Notes: generated from the sequence alone by a model not told the origin. 63,850 bases of DNA from Actinomycetota bacterium (GCA_003598015.1 QZKE01000074.1:1-63850); one strand, 5' to 3'; shown: positions 8,767 through 18,411, counted from the stretch's first letter. Program-made: numbers and translations.

Positions 8767-8821
8767 TAAGAGGATAACCAGGTACGAGGAGAAGAAGGTG
8801 GGGCAGGAAGAGGTGTGTATC

Positions 8822-10003
8822 ATGAAAAAGGCTGCCGTTCTCGCTCTCGTTTTCGTCTTGGCGGCCGCTTGTGCTCTCTGCGTAACGGCATGTGGTGAAG
8901 ACGGGGACGATGGTAACGGCGAGACCCAGTCCTTCGACCCGGCGCTGCAGCAGCAGCTGCAGGACACGCTGGAAAAGATAATGGTGGATAACGGCATCCC
9001 CGGCGCCATGGTCTACGTGGAGGTCCCCGGCGAGGGGAAATGGGAGGCCGCACTGGGCTTGTCGGATGTCGAGGCCGAACGGGCCATGGACCTTGCAGAC
9101 AGCTACCGTGTCGGCAGCATCACCAAGACCTTCGTGGCCACCATCATCCTGCAGCTGGTGGAGGAGGGCTTGCTCTCCCTGGACGACACCCTCGCTTCCC
9201 TGGCCGTGGAGCCCGCCGTACCCGCTGGGGACGAGATAACCTTGCGCATGCTCCTCAACCATACCAGCGGACTCTTCGAGTACACATCCGACGAAAGCTT
9301 CCAGGCGATGCAGCAGGAGGATCCACTGCGCAAGTGGGCCCCTGGCGAGCTGGTCGCCTTCGCGGCGGACAACGAACCCTACTTTGCCCCTGGAGAGGGA
9401 TGGCAGTATTCCAACACCAACTTCATCCTGCAGGGGATCATCATCGAGCAGCTGACCGGCAACCAGCTCGCGGACGAGATCGCATCGCGCATCACCGGCC
9501 CATTGGAGCTATCCCGGACATTCCTGCCCTCTCAGCCGGAGATGAGCGGGGAGCACAGCCACGGCTACCTTTACGCCCGTGACCTGGGAGACGCAGAGGG
9601 CGGCGGCGGGGACGAGTTCACCGACGTCACCAACACCTTCGACCCCTCCTGGGCATGGGCTGCTGGTGCCATGGTCTCCGACCTCGCCGACCTCAAGATA
9701 TGGGTCAAAGCCCTGGCCGAGGGAGACCTGCTCAGCGACGGGTTGCAGCAGCAGAGGCTCACCACCGTCGAAGCATGGCAGGGCAGCGACTACGGCCTGG
9801 GGATCGCCGAGTACGCGGGTTTCTGGGGTCATCCAGGGGACCTCCCCGGCTTCTCCAGTGCCATGATGTACAACCCCGGCAGTGGCGCCATCATCATCCT
9901 TACCCTGAACAAGAACCCCAACGAAACCGGCTTCGCCGCCTACGCCACCTTCACGGAATTCGTGGAGATACTCTTTCCCACCCCGAACGAGGAAAGCGAA
10001 TAG
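8822..10003 (+). CDS. Class C beta-lactamase-like serine hydrolase, lipoprotein (paralog 2)
   Basis: 393 residues. The frame is open from 8504, but the ATG at 8822 begins a textbook lipoprotein signal (M-K-K-A-A-V-L) with lipobox V-T-A-C (Cys24), so I take that start. The nucleophile motif is S-I-T-K at residues 99-102, with Y-S-N near 192 and G-H-P-G near 327 at the K-T-G position. It is clearly related to the 5202 product, with the same order of motifs and similar length, but differs in Y-S-N versus Y-S-D. It probably acts outside the membrane on cell-wall peptides or esters. It is the last gene of the 5.2-10 kb run and ends before a G+C-rich palindrome. Confidence 0.88.
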   Translation: MKKAAVLALVFVLAAACALCVTACGEDGDDGNGETQSFDPALQQQLQDTLEKIMVDNGIPGAMVYVEVPGEGKWEAALGLSDVEAERAMDLADSYRVGSITKTFVATIILQLVEEGLLSLDDTLASLAVEPAVPAGDEITLRMLLNHTSGLFEYTSDESFQAMQQEDPLRKWAPGELVAFAADNEPYFAPGEGWQYSNTNFILQGIIIEQLTGNQLADEIASRITGPLELSRTFLPSQPEMSGEHSHGYLYARDLGDAEGGGGDEFTDVTNTFDPSWAWAAGAMVSDLADLKIWVKALAEGDLLSDGLQQQRLTTVEAWQGSDYGLGIAEYAGFWGHPGDLPGFSSAMMYNPGSGAIIILTLNKNPNETGFAAYATFTEFVEILFPTPNEESE

Positions 10004-10033
10004 GGCGGGCTGCGTAACGCCGTATCGCCTCGA

Positions 10034-10074
10034 GCCTCGGGGTCCAGGCCTCGAGCCAGGCTTGACCCCGAGGC
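10034..10074 (+). terminator. GC-rich palindrome after the hydrolase run
   Basis: GCCTCGGGGTC (10034-10044) pairs with GACCCCGAGGC (10064-10074), an 11-bp perfect stem around a 19-base loop. There is no T-tract, so it may be a weak or Rho-assisted terminator, or an unrelated repeat of the GGGGTC/GACCCC kind. Confidence 0.4.
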
Positions 10075-10155
10075 TTGACTAACTCATCATCCTTTCCCCA
10101 CAATTCTTGCAGAAGAACCTATCTTACGCATGACCCGTCACTAGGAGGTGCGCGC

Positions 10156-10650
10156 ATGAAGACCCTGGTAGCCTACTTCAGCCAGACCGGACAGACGAAG
10201 AAGGTCGCCGACGCCATCTACGAGAGCATCGAGGGCGACAAGGAACTGAAGGAATTCAGCGAGGTTGAGAGCCTGGAAGGTTACGACCTCTCCTTCATCG
10301 GCTTCCCCATCATCGCCTTCGGCCCCGCCGCGCAGGGGAAGGAGTTCCTGGAGCAGAAGGCCGCCGGCAAGAAGGTGGCGCTGTTCATCACCCACGCCGC
10401 CCCCGAGGACCAGGAGGGCATCGGCGCATGGCTAGACAAGTGCAAGGAAGCGGCAGCCGGCGCGGAGCTGGTGGGCTTCTTCGACTGCCAGGGGGAACTT
10501 TCCGAGCAGATCGCCGAGTTCCTCATGAAGAACGAAGACCCTACCATGAGGTCCTTCGGGGAGCGCCGCCCGGAGACCATCGGCCAGCCCGACGAGTCGC
10601 GCCTGCAGCGCGCCCGGGACTTTGCGAAAGAGGTCATGGGCAAGGTCTAG
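10156..10650 (+). CDS. Flavodoxin family protein
   Basis: 164 residues from the ATG at 10156, preceded by AGGAGGTG. The FMN phosphate-binding loop is near the N-terminus (Y-F-S-Q-T-G-Q-T-K-K-V-A, residues 6-17). Later strands read F-I-G-F-P-I and A-L-F-I-T-H-A-A-P, typical of flavodoxin folds used as one-electron carriers or small NAD(P)H-dependent flavoproteins. C-terminal helices carry a short acidic tail region. The 3' end overlaps the convergent DUF362 gene by four bases. No partner oxidoreductase is adjacent. Confidence 0.85.
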   Translation: MKTLVAYFSQTGQTKKVADAIYESIEGDKELKEFSEVESLEGYDLSFIGFPIIAFGPAAQGKEFLEQKAAGKKVALFITHAAPEDQEGIGAWLDKCKEAAAGAELVGFFDCQGELSEQIAEFLMKNEDPTMRSFGERRPETIGQPDESRLQRARDFAKEVMGKV

Positions 10651-13484
10651 CGGCCGTAGCCGGTCGAGCAGGTGCCTCCCGTGCGGTCGGACCAGTAAGT
10701 GGCGCGCTCGCAGCAGATGGGCTCGCCGGAAACCACCCGCAGCGACAGCGACCCGTCGTAGCAGTCGTCCACCTTCATGGTGGAGCGGGTATGGGCGGGC
10801 ACGTCTATCCTGCCTATCTCCTTTTCGCCCCCGTCGCCCATGGCGTAAACCGTAGCCGTGGTACCCGTATCGCCGGGATTGTACAGCAGCAGCCAGGTGT
10901 CGAAGCCATAAGCGGTGCAACCCTCGGGAAGGAAGGATTCGCTGGATGCCGCAGTGAGGCCGTGGCACTCGTGCCCGGCCCTTCCCCCCGGCACCGCCCA
11001 GTACATGGAGCGCGAGGCCACTATGGGCACGTCCGACACGACGTGCATGGAGAGGTCGCGTCCCGGCAGCATGTCGTTGAGGTGGAGGGTGGTGCGGCTG
11101 CGGGAGGCCATCACCACTTCTACCGGCTCCAATTCGCTGCCCAGGGAATCCACGTTCACCGTCACCCTGGCCTCGCCCGGCTGGGGGTTGAAAAGCAGCA
11201 GCCAGGTATCGAAACCGGAATGCGTGGCGCCCTCGGCCAGGTACCACTCGCGCTCGGGGGCCTTCGCCCCCAGCGAACAGGTGCCGGAACGGCGCCCCGG
11301 ACCATACATGGAGACCTCGGCCACCACGGGGTCCTGCGCGCTCAGGAGGGTGGAGACGTTGGCGGCGGAAACCCAGTCGTTGACCTTGACGTTGGTACGG
11401 GAGAGCGCGGGCACCGCCACCTCTCCCCCGTATTCCTGACCGCTCTCGGTGAGGAAACGGATGTCGGCCAGGGTGTCCGATTTCCCGGGATTGAGTATGG
11501 TTATCCAGGTCTCGAACCCGAAGTCGGTGCACCCCTCGGCAAGGTACCACGCGCTGGAACCCGCGGCGGTCCCGGTAGCGGTATGGCCTTCCACCCTATC
11601 GTTCCAGTACATGGCGCGCTCGACGAACACCGGCTGGTCGGAGCCCACCCGGACCCCTGAACTCTTGGCCCAGATGGTGGCGCTGGCGTTCATGGTCAGG
11701 CGCGAGTGCGCGGGCACGGTCACCGGATCGGCGTTGCGGGGGCCGTCCTCGGTGTAATAGGAGACGCTCACCCGGGCGGGGGCGTCGTTGGGGTTGGCCA
11801 CCAGCACCCAGGTCTCGAAGCCGTAATCGGTGCACCCCTCGGCCAGCAGGCTCTCGAAGGGCATATCGGGGGGGGCGTCCGCCGTCGTGCCCTTGTACAC
11901 GTTCATCATGGCCTCGTCCATGGTCGTCTGCTTGCCTCCTCCCAGCAGCACGTTGCGGCTGGAGGTCAGCATCTGGTTGAACTGGTTGGCGGCGTTTGGA
12001 TCGTGCTCGGAGCTGCCGGATACCGGCATGAGTACGTACTTTCCACAGTAGTAGTCCAGGGCCACGGGGTCCCTGCTGGCCAGGAGGCGGTCCACCCTCA
12101 CCGCGCTCTCGTAGGGAGAGTTGGGCCCGCCCGCGGGACACACCCAGATAGCGTCCGAGATATTGAGGTCGGGGTAGCGGGCCACGAGCATGAGTTTCGC
12201 CAGGATACCCTCGCTGACCATGGGGGCGTGGGGGGGATTCTGCGTCCCCTGATAGAGGTCCTGCACTCCCATGAAATGCTTCAGGGCGTTGGTGACCCCC
12301 GGGCCGCCATGGTCCTTGAGCACGGGCACGTTGATGAGCTTCACCCGCCCGTTGTCATAGCCGGCGCCCGTCCACTGCCCGTGGCGCAGGGAGATCTGCG
12401 TGCCGTACACGGTGGTGAACTTGGGATACCCGAGCTGGATATCCGGCATGTACACGTAACCGTCCCGTGCGTCTCCCGCGTTGAACTCGTAGACGGCGAG
12501 GTTCTGTATGGCGGTCCAGTCGTAGACGGAGACGCGATGGCTCCCGGCGAACATAAGCGCCACGTCGTTGAAGGACTGGCCGCGGTCCTCGGCGTTGCAA
12601 GAGGCGGGATTCTGATTGTCCGGCCGGTTGTCCATGTAAGAGTCCCACTGCCCGTTCTCCACGATGACCACCTCGCCGGTGAATCCCTCCGGATGGTGCA
12701 CGATGGCGTTCACCAGGCCCTTGATCACGTCGGTGTTGGTGCCGCCGCGGTAGCGCCATTCGCCGTTGACTTTGATGAGCACGATGTCGTTGGATGCGAT
12801 GAGGCCGTCCGGGCCCGCCGCCTGGTAGGGCCCGCTGCTCTTGAAGAAGTCCAAGCCATTCCCGTCCATGACGTCGATGAGGGTGTCCACCCCCCGCTCC
12901 GAGTCCACGGGTATGTTCTCGGCCACGTAGATGTTCGAGGCGTCCGGGGCCGGGGAGCGCAGCTCGGGGAGGGTGAGCGCCGCCGCGGCGGCGCGCATCT
13001 CGGCCGTAACAGCCGGTCCACCCATCCCGCCAAAGAGGGAAAACGCGAGGAGGCCCGCCAGGAGCAGGAGGGCGGAGGTCTCCGCCATGCGCGCGAAGCG
13101 CGATGGCCTGGGCAGTGCTTTCCCGGCGGCCCTGGCATGCGCGGCACGGCCGAGGCGCACCGCGACCGGCATCACGCTGCCGCCGAAGAGGATGGTGGTG
13201 TTGGTCAATGCCGCCTGCTGGCAGGGGTAGGCGAGGCGCGAGGGCTTGCGTCCGGAGCGGACGAGCAGCCACACCAGGGAGGCGATGCCCAGGACATAGA
13301 CATTGCCCATGAGGATCTTCTTCAGCGTGGGGATAACCAGTCTGTCCCTGCCCTTTGCGAAGCCGTGCCTGCCAGCGGCCGGCCGCTTGCTACAGGCCTG
13401 CCTATCGCAGGCTACTCTCTCCTCGCATCCCTCCGGTTCACGGCCGACGATGCGCATATCCCTCACCCTGCCTCGGTATTTCAA
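10647..13484 (-). CDS. Exported DUF362-type protein with four C-terminal GFxTW repeats
   Basis: Up to 945 residues; the start is uncertain (TTG at 13484 or ATG at 13457, both with poor Shine-Dalgarno). The N-terminal part holds two membrane segments near residues 60-75 and 135-155. A DUF362-like region (about 185-530) contains G-L-V-N-A-I, I-N-V-P-V-L-K-D-H-G-G and L-M-L-V-A-R-Y-P-D-L-N. Four tandem repeats of about 102 residues start near 545, 646, 748 and 851. Each begins E-G-x-T-x-x-G-F-[ED]-T-W and continues with N-P, a Ser/Arg-rich hairpin and a Y-W or Y-G near the end. Such repeats look like surface adhesion or spacer domains (DUF5719-like). Its last codons overlap the flavodoxin gene. 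Confidence 0.8.
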   Translation of the reverse strand: MKYRGRVRDMRIVGREPEGCEERVACDRQACSKRPAAGRHGFAKGRDRLVIPTLKKILMGNVYVLGIASLVWLLVRSGRKPSRLAYPCQQAALTNTTILFGGSVMPVAVRLGRAAHARAAGKALPRPSRFARMAETSALLLLAGLLAFSLFGGMGGPAVTAEMRAAAAALTLPELRSPAPDASNIYVAENIPVDSERGVDTLIDVMDGNGLDFFKSSGPYQAAGPDGLIASNDIVLIKVNGEWRYRGGTNTDVIKGLVNAIVHHPEGFTGEVVIVENGQWDSYMDNRPDNQNPASCNAEDRGQSFNDVALMFAGSHRVSVYDWTAIQNLAVYEFNAGDARDGYVYMPDIQLGYPKFTTVYGTQISLRHGQWTGAGYDNGRVKLINVPVLKDHGGPGVTNALKHFMGVQDLYQGTQNPPHAPMVSEGILAKLMLVARYPDLNISDAIWVCPAGGPNSPYESAVRVDRLLASRDPVALDYYCGKYVLMPVSGSSEHDPNAANQFNQMLTSSRNVLLGGGKQTTMDEAMMNVYKGTTADAPPDMPFESLLAEGCTDYGFETWVLVANPNDAPARVSVSYYTEDGPRNADPVTVPAHSRLTMNASATIWAKSSGVRVGSDQPVFVERAMYWNDRVEGHTATGTAAGSSAWYLAEGCTDFGFETWITILNPGKSDTLADIRFLTESGQEYGGEVAVPALSRTNVKVNDWVSAANVSTLLSAQDPVVAEVSMYGPGRRSGTCSLGAKAPEREWYLAEGATHSGFDTWLLLFNPQPGEARVTVNVDSLGSELEPVEVVMASRSRTTLHLNDMLPGRDLSMHVVSDVPIVASRSMYWAVPGGRAGHECHGLTAASSESFLPEGCTAYGFDTWLLLYNPGDTGTTATVYAMGDGGEKEIGRIDVPAHTRSTMKVDDCYDGSLSLRVVSGEPICCERATYWSDRTGGTCSTGYGR

Positions 13485-13654
13485 GAGTTCCGGCTACTTC
13501 TTATTAAGTATCGGAAACAAAGGCTTGCGGCTGAGTGTAAACAGTCATTGACTTCTCGCGGCCTATGGTCTTAGGAGCCCGGCAATGCGGCAAGGTCCCC
13601 CATCAGGAGGAGTCCCTGGCGTCACCTGCTCTCGGCTGCTGCGCCCGGATCGGG

Positions 13655-15241
13655 TCACTGCGAGGGGCCGCCGGCGCTGTGTTGATCCCCCAAGAGGGCT
13701 GACAGGGGGTGGCAATACACCAGGGATCCGTCCTTGAAGACAGCCGCCGGGTCCTGCAAGTACCGGACCGAGCGCAGGGGGTTATCGCCGGTGACCACCA
13801 GGTCCGCCCGTTTACCCTCCACGATGGAGCCCAGCTCACCATCCACCTCCAGGATGCGGGCATTGGTGATGGTGGCCGCCGCCAGTACGTCCGGTGCACT
13901 CATGCCCAGGGATTGCATGAGCTCCATCTCCAGCGCCAGCATCCCGGGATAGACCAGGGGTATGCCCCCGTCGTTTCCACACCCGATGGGGGCGCCCGCC
14001 CGGTACAGCCGGAGCAGGTTGTCTCCCCCGGTGACGGCAAGGCGCGTCATGTAATCCTGGTCGATGAAGCCCATGGAAAACAAGCGGGGCTTTTTCCTTT
14101 CCGCCAGTCCCTTATACCACCTGTATCCGAACAGGCTGCCCTCCATCATCCCCGGCTCGCAGAAACGGGGCACCAGGTCGGCGACGATCCTCTCGCGCAA
14201 TTCATGATACGCGGCATGGCGCGAGCTGCCGGACTCGACGCCAGTACCGCAGGGCGACAGTAGGGCCATGGCCACCGAGAGGGTGGGAACGATGGTGTGC
14301 CCCCCGGCGAGGAAGGCTTCGATATCGGGATCGCTCAGATCATCGTCCCCGGGAAGGTGCTCCAGCGACTGCACCCCGCAGCGGACCGCCTGGCGAAAAC
14401 CCTCCGCGTAGAGAGAGTGGCACGCGACCTTCTTCCCCAAAGCGCCGGCGCCTTCCAGCAGCCGGTCGAGTTCCTCGTCCCGGTAGGATCTCATCCCGGG
14501 ATGTCTGGGATTGAGAGATATCCTGTCCAGCCCGATCTTGATGAAATCCGCGCTATATCTCCGCACCACCCTATCCAGCACGGCACCTATCTCCCCGATG
14601 TCCCGAAAGCGCGTAGCCCCGTCCATGCCGGCGTGAAGGGACAGCCAGTCCGGCAGCCTCACATAGTCGGGATAGCCTCGCAGGGGGGCGATGAAGTGGC
14701 CGCAGTGGACGATGCGAGGCCCGAGAAGATCCCCCCTGTCCACGTGCCCCTTCAGGTGCAGGAAAAGGGGTGGAAAGGGATTAGCCATATCCCTCACGGT
14801 GGTGACTCCGTGCGTGATACAGTCCTCCAGGTTGCGCTCCCATTGCCTTTTCAGGCAGAATAGGGTGGACTGGCTCCCACCCATGATACCCGGGCCGAAG
14901 AGGTGACAATGGGCGTTGATAAGCCCGGGGGTGACGTATCTTCCCTCCAGGTCGATGACGTGTCCGGAGGCGGGATCATCTACGACCTCGTCCGCCAGTA
15001 TAGAGTGAACGCGTCCTTCCTTGACGCGCAGGGCACGGTTCTCGAGGACCCTCTTCCCGATGACGTCGACCAGGTTACATCGACGCAGGAGGAGGTCTTC
15101 TCCCTCCGCCGGTGCCCATATCAGGGCGGGTCTGCGCGGCGTGGTCTGGCGCAGCATCATCCAGGCATAGGCTGAGAGTGACGCCGCGAAAACGGGGCCT
15201 CCATACCGCAAGGCCCTGGCGGCCGTCCCTTTTTTCATCAT
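13655..15241 (-). CDS. Amidohydrolase (imidazolonepropionase-like), membrane-anchored
   Basis: 528 residues. A short N-terminal hydrophobic stretch (about residues 12-28) may be a signal anchor. The amidohydrolase barrel follows. It has metal ligands H-C-H in N-A-H-C-H-L-F-G, a Lys in F-I-K-I-G-L-D that may be carbamylated, His in A-C-H-S-L-Y, His in S-L-E-H-L-P-G and the catalytic Asp in G-C-G-N-D-G-G. The C-terminal N-A-R-I-L-E-V-D-G-x-L-G-S-I-V-E-G-K-R-A-D-L is the usual family ending. The family hydrolyses cyclic amides, ureas or peptidic bonds with one or two metals; the substrate is unknown. It has its own upstream terminator region and no obvious operon partner. Confidence 0.87.
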   Translation of the reverse strand: MMKKGTAARALRYGGPVFAASLSAYAWMMLRQTTPRRPALIWAPAEGEDLLLRRCNLVDVIGKRVLENRALRVKEGRVHSILADEVVDDPASGHVIDLEGRYVTPGLINAHCHLFGPGIMGGSQSTLFCLKRQWERNLEDCITHGVTTVRDMANPFPPLFLHLKGHVDRGDLLGPRIVHCGHFIAPLRGYPDYVRLPDWLSLHAGMDGATRFRDIGEIGAVLDRVVRRYSADFIKIGLDRISLNPRHPGMRSYRDEELDRLLEGAGALGKKVACHSLYAEGFRQAVRCGVQSLEHLPGDDDLSDPDIEAFLAGGHTIVPTLSVAMALLSPCGTGVESGSSRHAAYHELRERIVADLVPRFCEPGMMEGSLFGYRWYKGLAERKKPRLFSMGFIDQDYMTRLAVTGGDNLLRLYRAGAPIGCGNDGGIPLVYPGMLALEMELMQSLGMSAPDVLAAATITNARILEVDGELGSIVEGKRADLVVTGDNPLRSVRYLQDPAAVFKDGSLVYCHPLSALLGDQHSAGGPSQ

Positions 15242-15335
15242 TCCTTATCCCCCCTTGTCCTTCAGCTGGGTCTGCCGGAAGTACCCGAAACCACGGATAG
15301 GCGCGCGATGAGGGACTCCTTGCTGTATATAAAGA

Positions 15336-15362
15336 GCCGTCCGGTGGCCGGCACCGGACGGC
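15336..15362 (-). terminator. Intrinsic terminator of the metallophosphoesterase gene
   Basis: GCCGTCCGGT and ACCGGACGGC form a perfect 10-bp stem with a 7-base loop. It lies 16 bases beyond the stop of the leftward gene at 15378 and is followed leftward by TCTTTATAT. On the plus strand it is followed by CGCTTTTT, so it can work both ways. Confidence 0.7.
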
Positions 15363-15377
15363 CGCTTTTTCGAGAAG

Positions 15378-18182
15378 TTACGGCTCGACGATCTCCACCA
15401 GCGGCTCGCTGAGCTCCTCCTCGCTGAGCTCCTCTATTTCACCCGGCGGGCGGTACCTGATGGTCATCCTCAGCATGATGATATTGCCGGGCATGGCCGC
15501 GTCCCGGAACTGGACCCATACGCGCCGGCGTCCGCGGGGGCCTTCCTGCAGCCGCCAGGGGAGGGTGATGGTCTGGCCGTCCTCACAAGGCAGCCATTGC
15601 GCGCCCGTGAAATCCCACGTGTTGCATACCCGGAAGTCCATGAGGCCCGCTCCGTCATCGTGGGCTGCCAGGGTCAGTTCCACGTCGAGGTCCTCGGTGA
15701 AGCGGGCGCCCCCGTCTATCTCCGCCACGTCCACCACCGGGCGGCAGAGGTCGGTTCCGCCCACGCATACGCGAACCGGCAGCGTCGTTCCCCCGGCCAC
15801 GTCGGTTTTCACGACCACCATGCGCTGGCTGGAATCGGTGTCGTACTGCTCCAGTATCTCCCCGTTCTGGACGGCGTAGTACTGGCCACCGGTCAGGCGC
15901 TTCATGGGGAACTCGATACGGCATCCGTAGAGGTTGAGCACCGCGCCGGGCTGGTTGAGGGTGTTCTTCACCTTGCAGGTGACATCGCTGTAGGTGCCGG
16001 TCGTGTTCAAGGGCAGGGCCTGGCTGAAAGTTCCCTCCCCGTTCACGATGGCCGGGCGGAGATACGCGGGATTGGAGGAGGCGTCCTGCTCCATCCACTG
16101 TAGGACCGGGCGGTTGGAGCGGTACTTCGTATAGTCGTTGACCGCTCCCGCCCCGATCTGCAGTCCCGACCACCCGGGGATGGACCACTTGCTGTCGGGG
16201 TCGCTGTCGGCGCCCGGGAAACCCCAGCTGGCGAGGTCCCCGCCCTCGACGGTGATAAGGCGGAATCCGCCGTAGTCCTCGGAGGTCCTGTCGATCAATA
16301 GCGACTTGCCATCCACGGGCGGCTCCGAGCCGCAGGTGTTTATGGAGACCACCTGGCCCGCATCATCCCCGTACGGCGCCCAGTCTATCCTGGTGATGGT
16401 GTCATCATGAGTATGGCCGGAGGCGATGAATTCCGCCTCGTACTTGCGCAGCAGGTACATCAGGGCCTGGGAGCCCTCTCCCTCCCCCGCCGGCATGTCC
16501 AGGAGTCCGAACTGCTGGGCGTTGTCGAAGCACCCGGGGGGTTGCCCTACCGGCTGCAGGGGATCGTGATGGATAAAGGCGCCTTTGAGGACCTTCCCCT
16601 CCGCTTCGGCCCGCGCCAGCTCCCCCTCTATGAAGGCGAGCTGTCCGGTGAAGCCGTCACCCCCCGGGTCGGGCCCCCAGGGCCAGGCCTGCCACTCCCA
16701 GGTGTCGCCTCCGCCCCTGATCTGGCCGTGCCACTTGTGGGGGAAGATCACCTTGAGGGGAATGAGGATGTTGTTGAGGTTGACGAGGAAACCGTTGCGG
16801 TCGTCGTAGTCCTTGGCGGCCTCCGGGTAGAGGCCGGTGACGATGGCCCAGACGATGGGGTTCGTGTTCTCGGGTACGAAGGGCTCCGGACCGTCGATGT
16901 CCGCCTTGTCCCAATCCATGCTGTTTACGGCGAGGAAAGTCATCTCCCCGTAGTCCCACGAATAATAGAGGGGTCCGAAGAGGTCCTGCCATATCTCCTG
17001 GCCGTCGTCGTGCGCCACCACGTGGCCGTCCCAGCACTGCCCGTCGTGGTTGCCGGGCACGCAGAAGACGGGCACGTTCAAGGCCAGGAGCTCGTCGTAC
17101 CACCAGGTGTATTCGAAACGGTACTCCGTACCCAGCTCCCCGTTGACGTTACCCCACAGGGCGGTGTCCTTGGGATAGGTGCTGAAGTTCTTCTGGGTGA
17201 AGACGGCATCCCCGGTGAAGACCACGAAATCGGGATCCATGAGGTTGATGGCCTGCAGTTCCTCCTGCAGGTAGATGGCACCCTCGTTGGTCTTGCCGTC
17301 CTTGTCCAGGTCCATGGGGAAGCCGGGGAATCCGACGAAGGAGAGATCGATGCGTTTGGGAGTGCCGGGGCGCGGCTCCCGCAGCTCGTAGGAGTTGTAG
17401 TCGAGATTGAGGCCGTTCTTGATCTCGGGCCCGTAGACGTGGGTATCCGTGATCTGCACGATCTTCAGGTCGTCATCGAACTCCGATACCACCTGAAGCG
17501 CGTGGGGCTGCATGTCCTCCACGCGGAACTCGGTGGCGACATCGGGGGATACGCAGTGCACGTGCAGGTCGTAGAGGTCCAGGGGCAGGTTGGCCGGAAC
17601 ATCCACGGTGATGTGGTCCACCTCGAAACCGGCCTGCCCGAATACCTCCGGCCAGCGCGCGCTCGGGCCCCTGCTCACCGCCTCGACCTCGAGGATGCGC
17701 GTGTTGACCACGGTGTGCACGGGCTTGGCGTAGGTGCCGTAGGAGGGACCGCCGTACCTGTACCAGGAGGCGGGCGGGTCCTCGGAGGTGCCCGCGACGG
17801 AGCTGTCGTAGTTCTGCACGTTGGCCGCCACCGAGGTGGTGACCCATACCTCCCAGTCGGACGCGCCGTCCACCTGGTCCAGGGAAGGACGGGCTGACCC
17901 CGCAATGCTCTTGCGCCAGTCCCACTCGATGGTCAGCTCCGAATCCCTGGCCTGGATGGCCGGGTAACCGAAGGCGGGATAGATGAGCTGGTTGATCCTC
18001 TTGCCCATCTCGGGCAGAGACCCCGCGGGATTGAAATCCTGCGCCCGGGCCGTCCCGCCGGGCAGCGCCGGCAGGGCTCCCAGCGACAAGGCCAGGATAC
18101 AGGCGAGTACGAACATCGCCTTGAAAATGGAACTAAAAGACGTAGCTGCGGGCCTGGAGCCCGCTCTCCCCCAAGAGCGCAT
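15378..18182 (-). CDS. Secreted calcineurin-like metallophosphoesterase
   Basis: 934 residues, long for the family, with a signal peptide ending in A-R-A before Q-D-F. After about 220 residues of beta-rich N-terminal domain comes the two-metal phosphoesterase core: I-T-D-T-H near 244, F-T-G-D-A near 324, P-G-N-H-D near 376, I-H-H-D near 540 and G-H-T-H-D near 589. About 330 further residues form beta-sandwich-like domains and end in an acidic tail. The predicted role is extracellular hydrolysis of phosphomonoesters, diesters or nucleotides. A TATAAT box lies 52 bases upstream. The amidohydrolase gene follows downstream beyond a strong terminator. Confidence 0.88.
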   Translation of the reverse strand: MRSWGRAGSRPAATSFSSIFKAMFVLACILALSLGALPALPGGTARAQDFNPAGSLPEMGKRINQLIYPAFGYPAIQARDSELTIEWDWRKSIAGSARPSLDQVDGASDWEVWVTTSVAANVQNYDSSVAGTSEDPPASWYRYGGPSYGTYAKPVHTVVNTRILEVEAVSRGPSARWPEVFGQAGFEVDHITVDVPANLPLDLYDLHVHCVSPDVATEFRVEDMQPHALQVVSEFDDDLKIVQITDTHVYGPEIKNGLNLDYNSYELREPRPGTPKRIDLSFVGFPGFPMDLDKDGKTNEGAIYLQEELQAINLMDPDFVVFTGDAVFTQKNFSTYPKDTALWGNVNGELGTEYRFEYTWWYDELLALNVPVFCVPGNHDGQCWDGHVVAHDDGQEIWQDLFGPLYYSWDYGEMTFLAVNSMDWDKADIDGPEPFVPENTNPIVWAIVTGLYPEAAKDYDDRNGFLVNLNNILIPLKVIFPHKWHGQIRGGGDTWEWQAWPWGPDPGGDGFTGQLAFIEGELARAEAEGKVLKGAFIHHDPLQPVGQPPGCFDNAQQFGLLDMPAGEGEGSQALMYLLRKYEAEFIASGHTHDDTITRIDWAPYGDDAGQVVSINTCGSEPPVDGKSLLIDRTSEDYGGFRLITVEGGDLASWGFPGADSDPDSKWSIPGWSGLQIGAGAVNDYTKYRSNRPVLQWMEQDASSNPAYLRPAIVNGEGTFSQALPLNTTGTYSDVTCKVKNTLNQPGAVLNLYGCRIEFPMKRLTGGQYYAVQNGEILEQYDTDSSQRMVVVKTDVAGGTTLPVRVCVGGTDLCRPVVDVAEIDGGARFTEDLDVELTLAAHDDGAGLMDFRVCNTWDFTGAQWLPCEDGQTITLPWRLQEGPRGRRRVWVQFRDAAMPGNIIMLRMTIRYRPPGEIEELSEEELSEPLVEIVEP

Positions 18183-18233
18183 CCCCCATCATCTCCTTTT
18201 CTTTGCCGGCAAACCTCCCTCAACCGTAGTCTG

Positions 18234-18239
18234 ATTATA
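18234..18239 (-). promoter_or_regulatory. -10 box for the metallophosphoesterase gene
   Basis: The minus strand reads TATAGTATAATCAG, a perfect TATAAT in an AT-rich patch inside GC-rich DNA, 52 bases before the ATG at 18182. The -35 is not clear. Confidence 0.45.
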
Positions 18240-18282
18240 CTATATATCGTATGGTATTGTGTTCGGCAGACACGGAGATACC

Positions 18283-18306
18283 GTCAGATCAGGGGCCTGA
18301 CCTGAC
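18283..18306. other. Near-perfect hairpin between divergent genes
   Basis: GTCAG-a-TCAGG-gg-CCTGA-c-CTGAC makes a 10-bp stem with one internal mismatch and a two-base loop. It lies between the divergent metallophosphoesterase and transglutaminase genes. It could be an operator or a stray repeat; there is no T-tract. Confidence 0.4.
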
Positions 18307-18411
18307 CCATCGGCTTCAAACCCGGGTGCCTTTCAGCGCAAGCCACATTCGTCCGATATTCAAGTAGTCACCCATGCGTGCGCAAAGATCATGGAATACG
18401 GGAGGCAAGGC

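Noticed and set aside
8504-8821. N-terminal extension of the second beta-lactamase-like gene
   Set aside because: It overlaps the end of the preceding lipoprotein gene in another frame, is Arg-rich and precedes a perfect lipoprotein signal peptide that starts at 8822.
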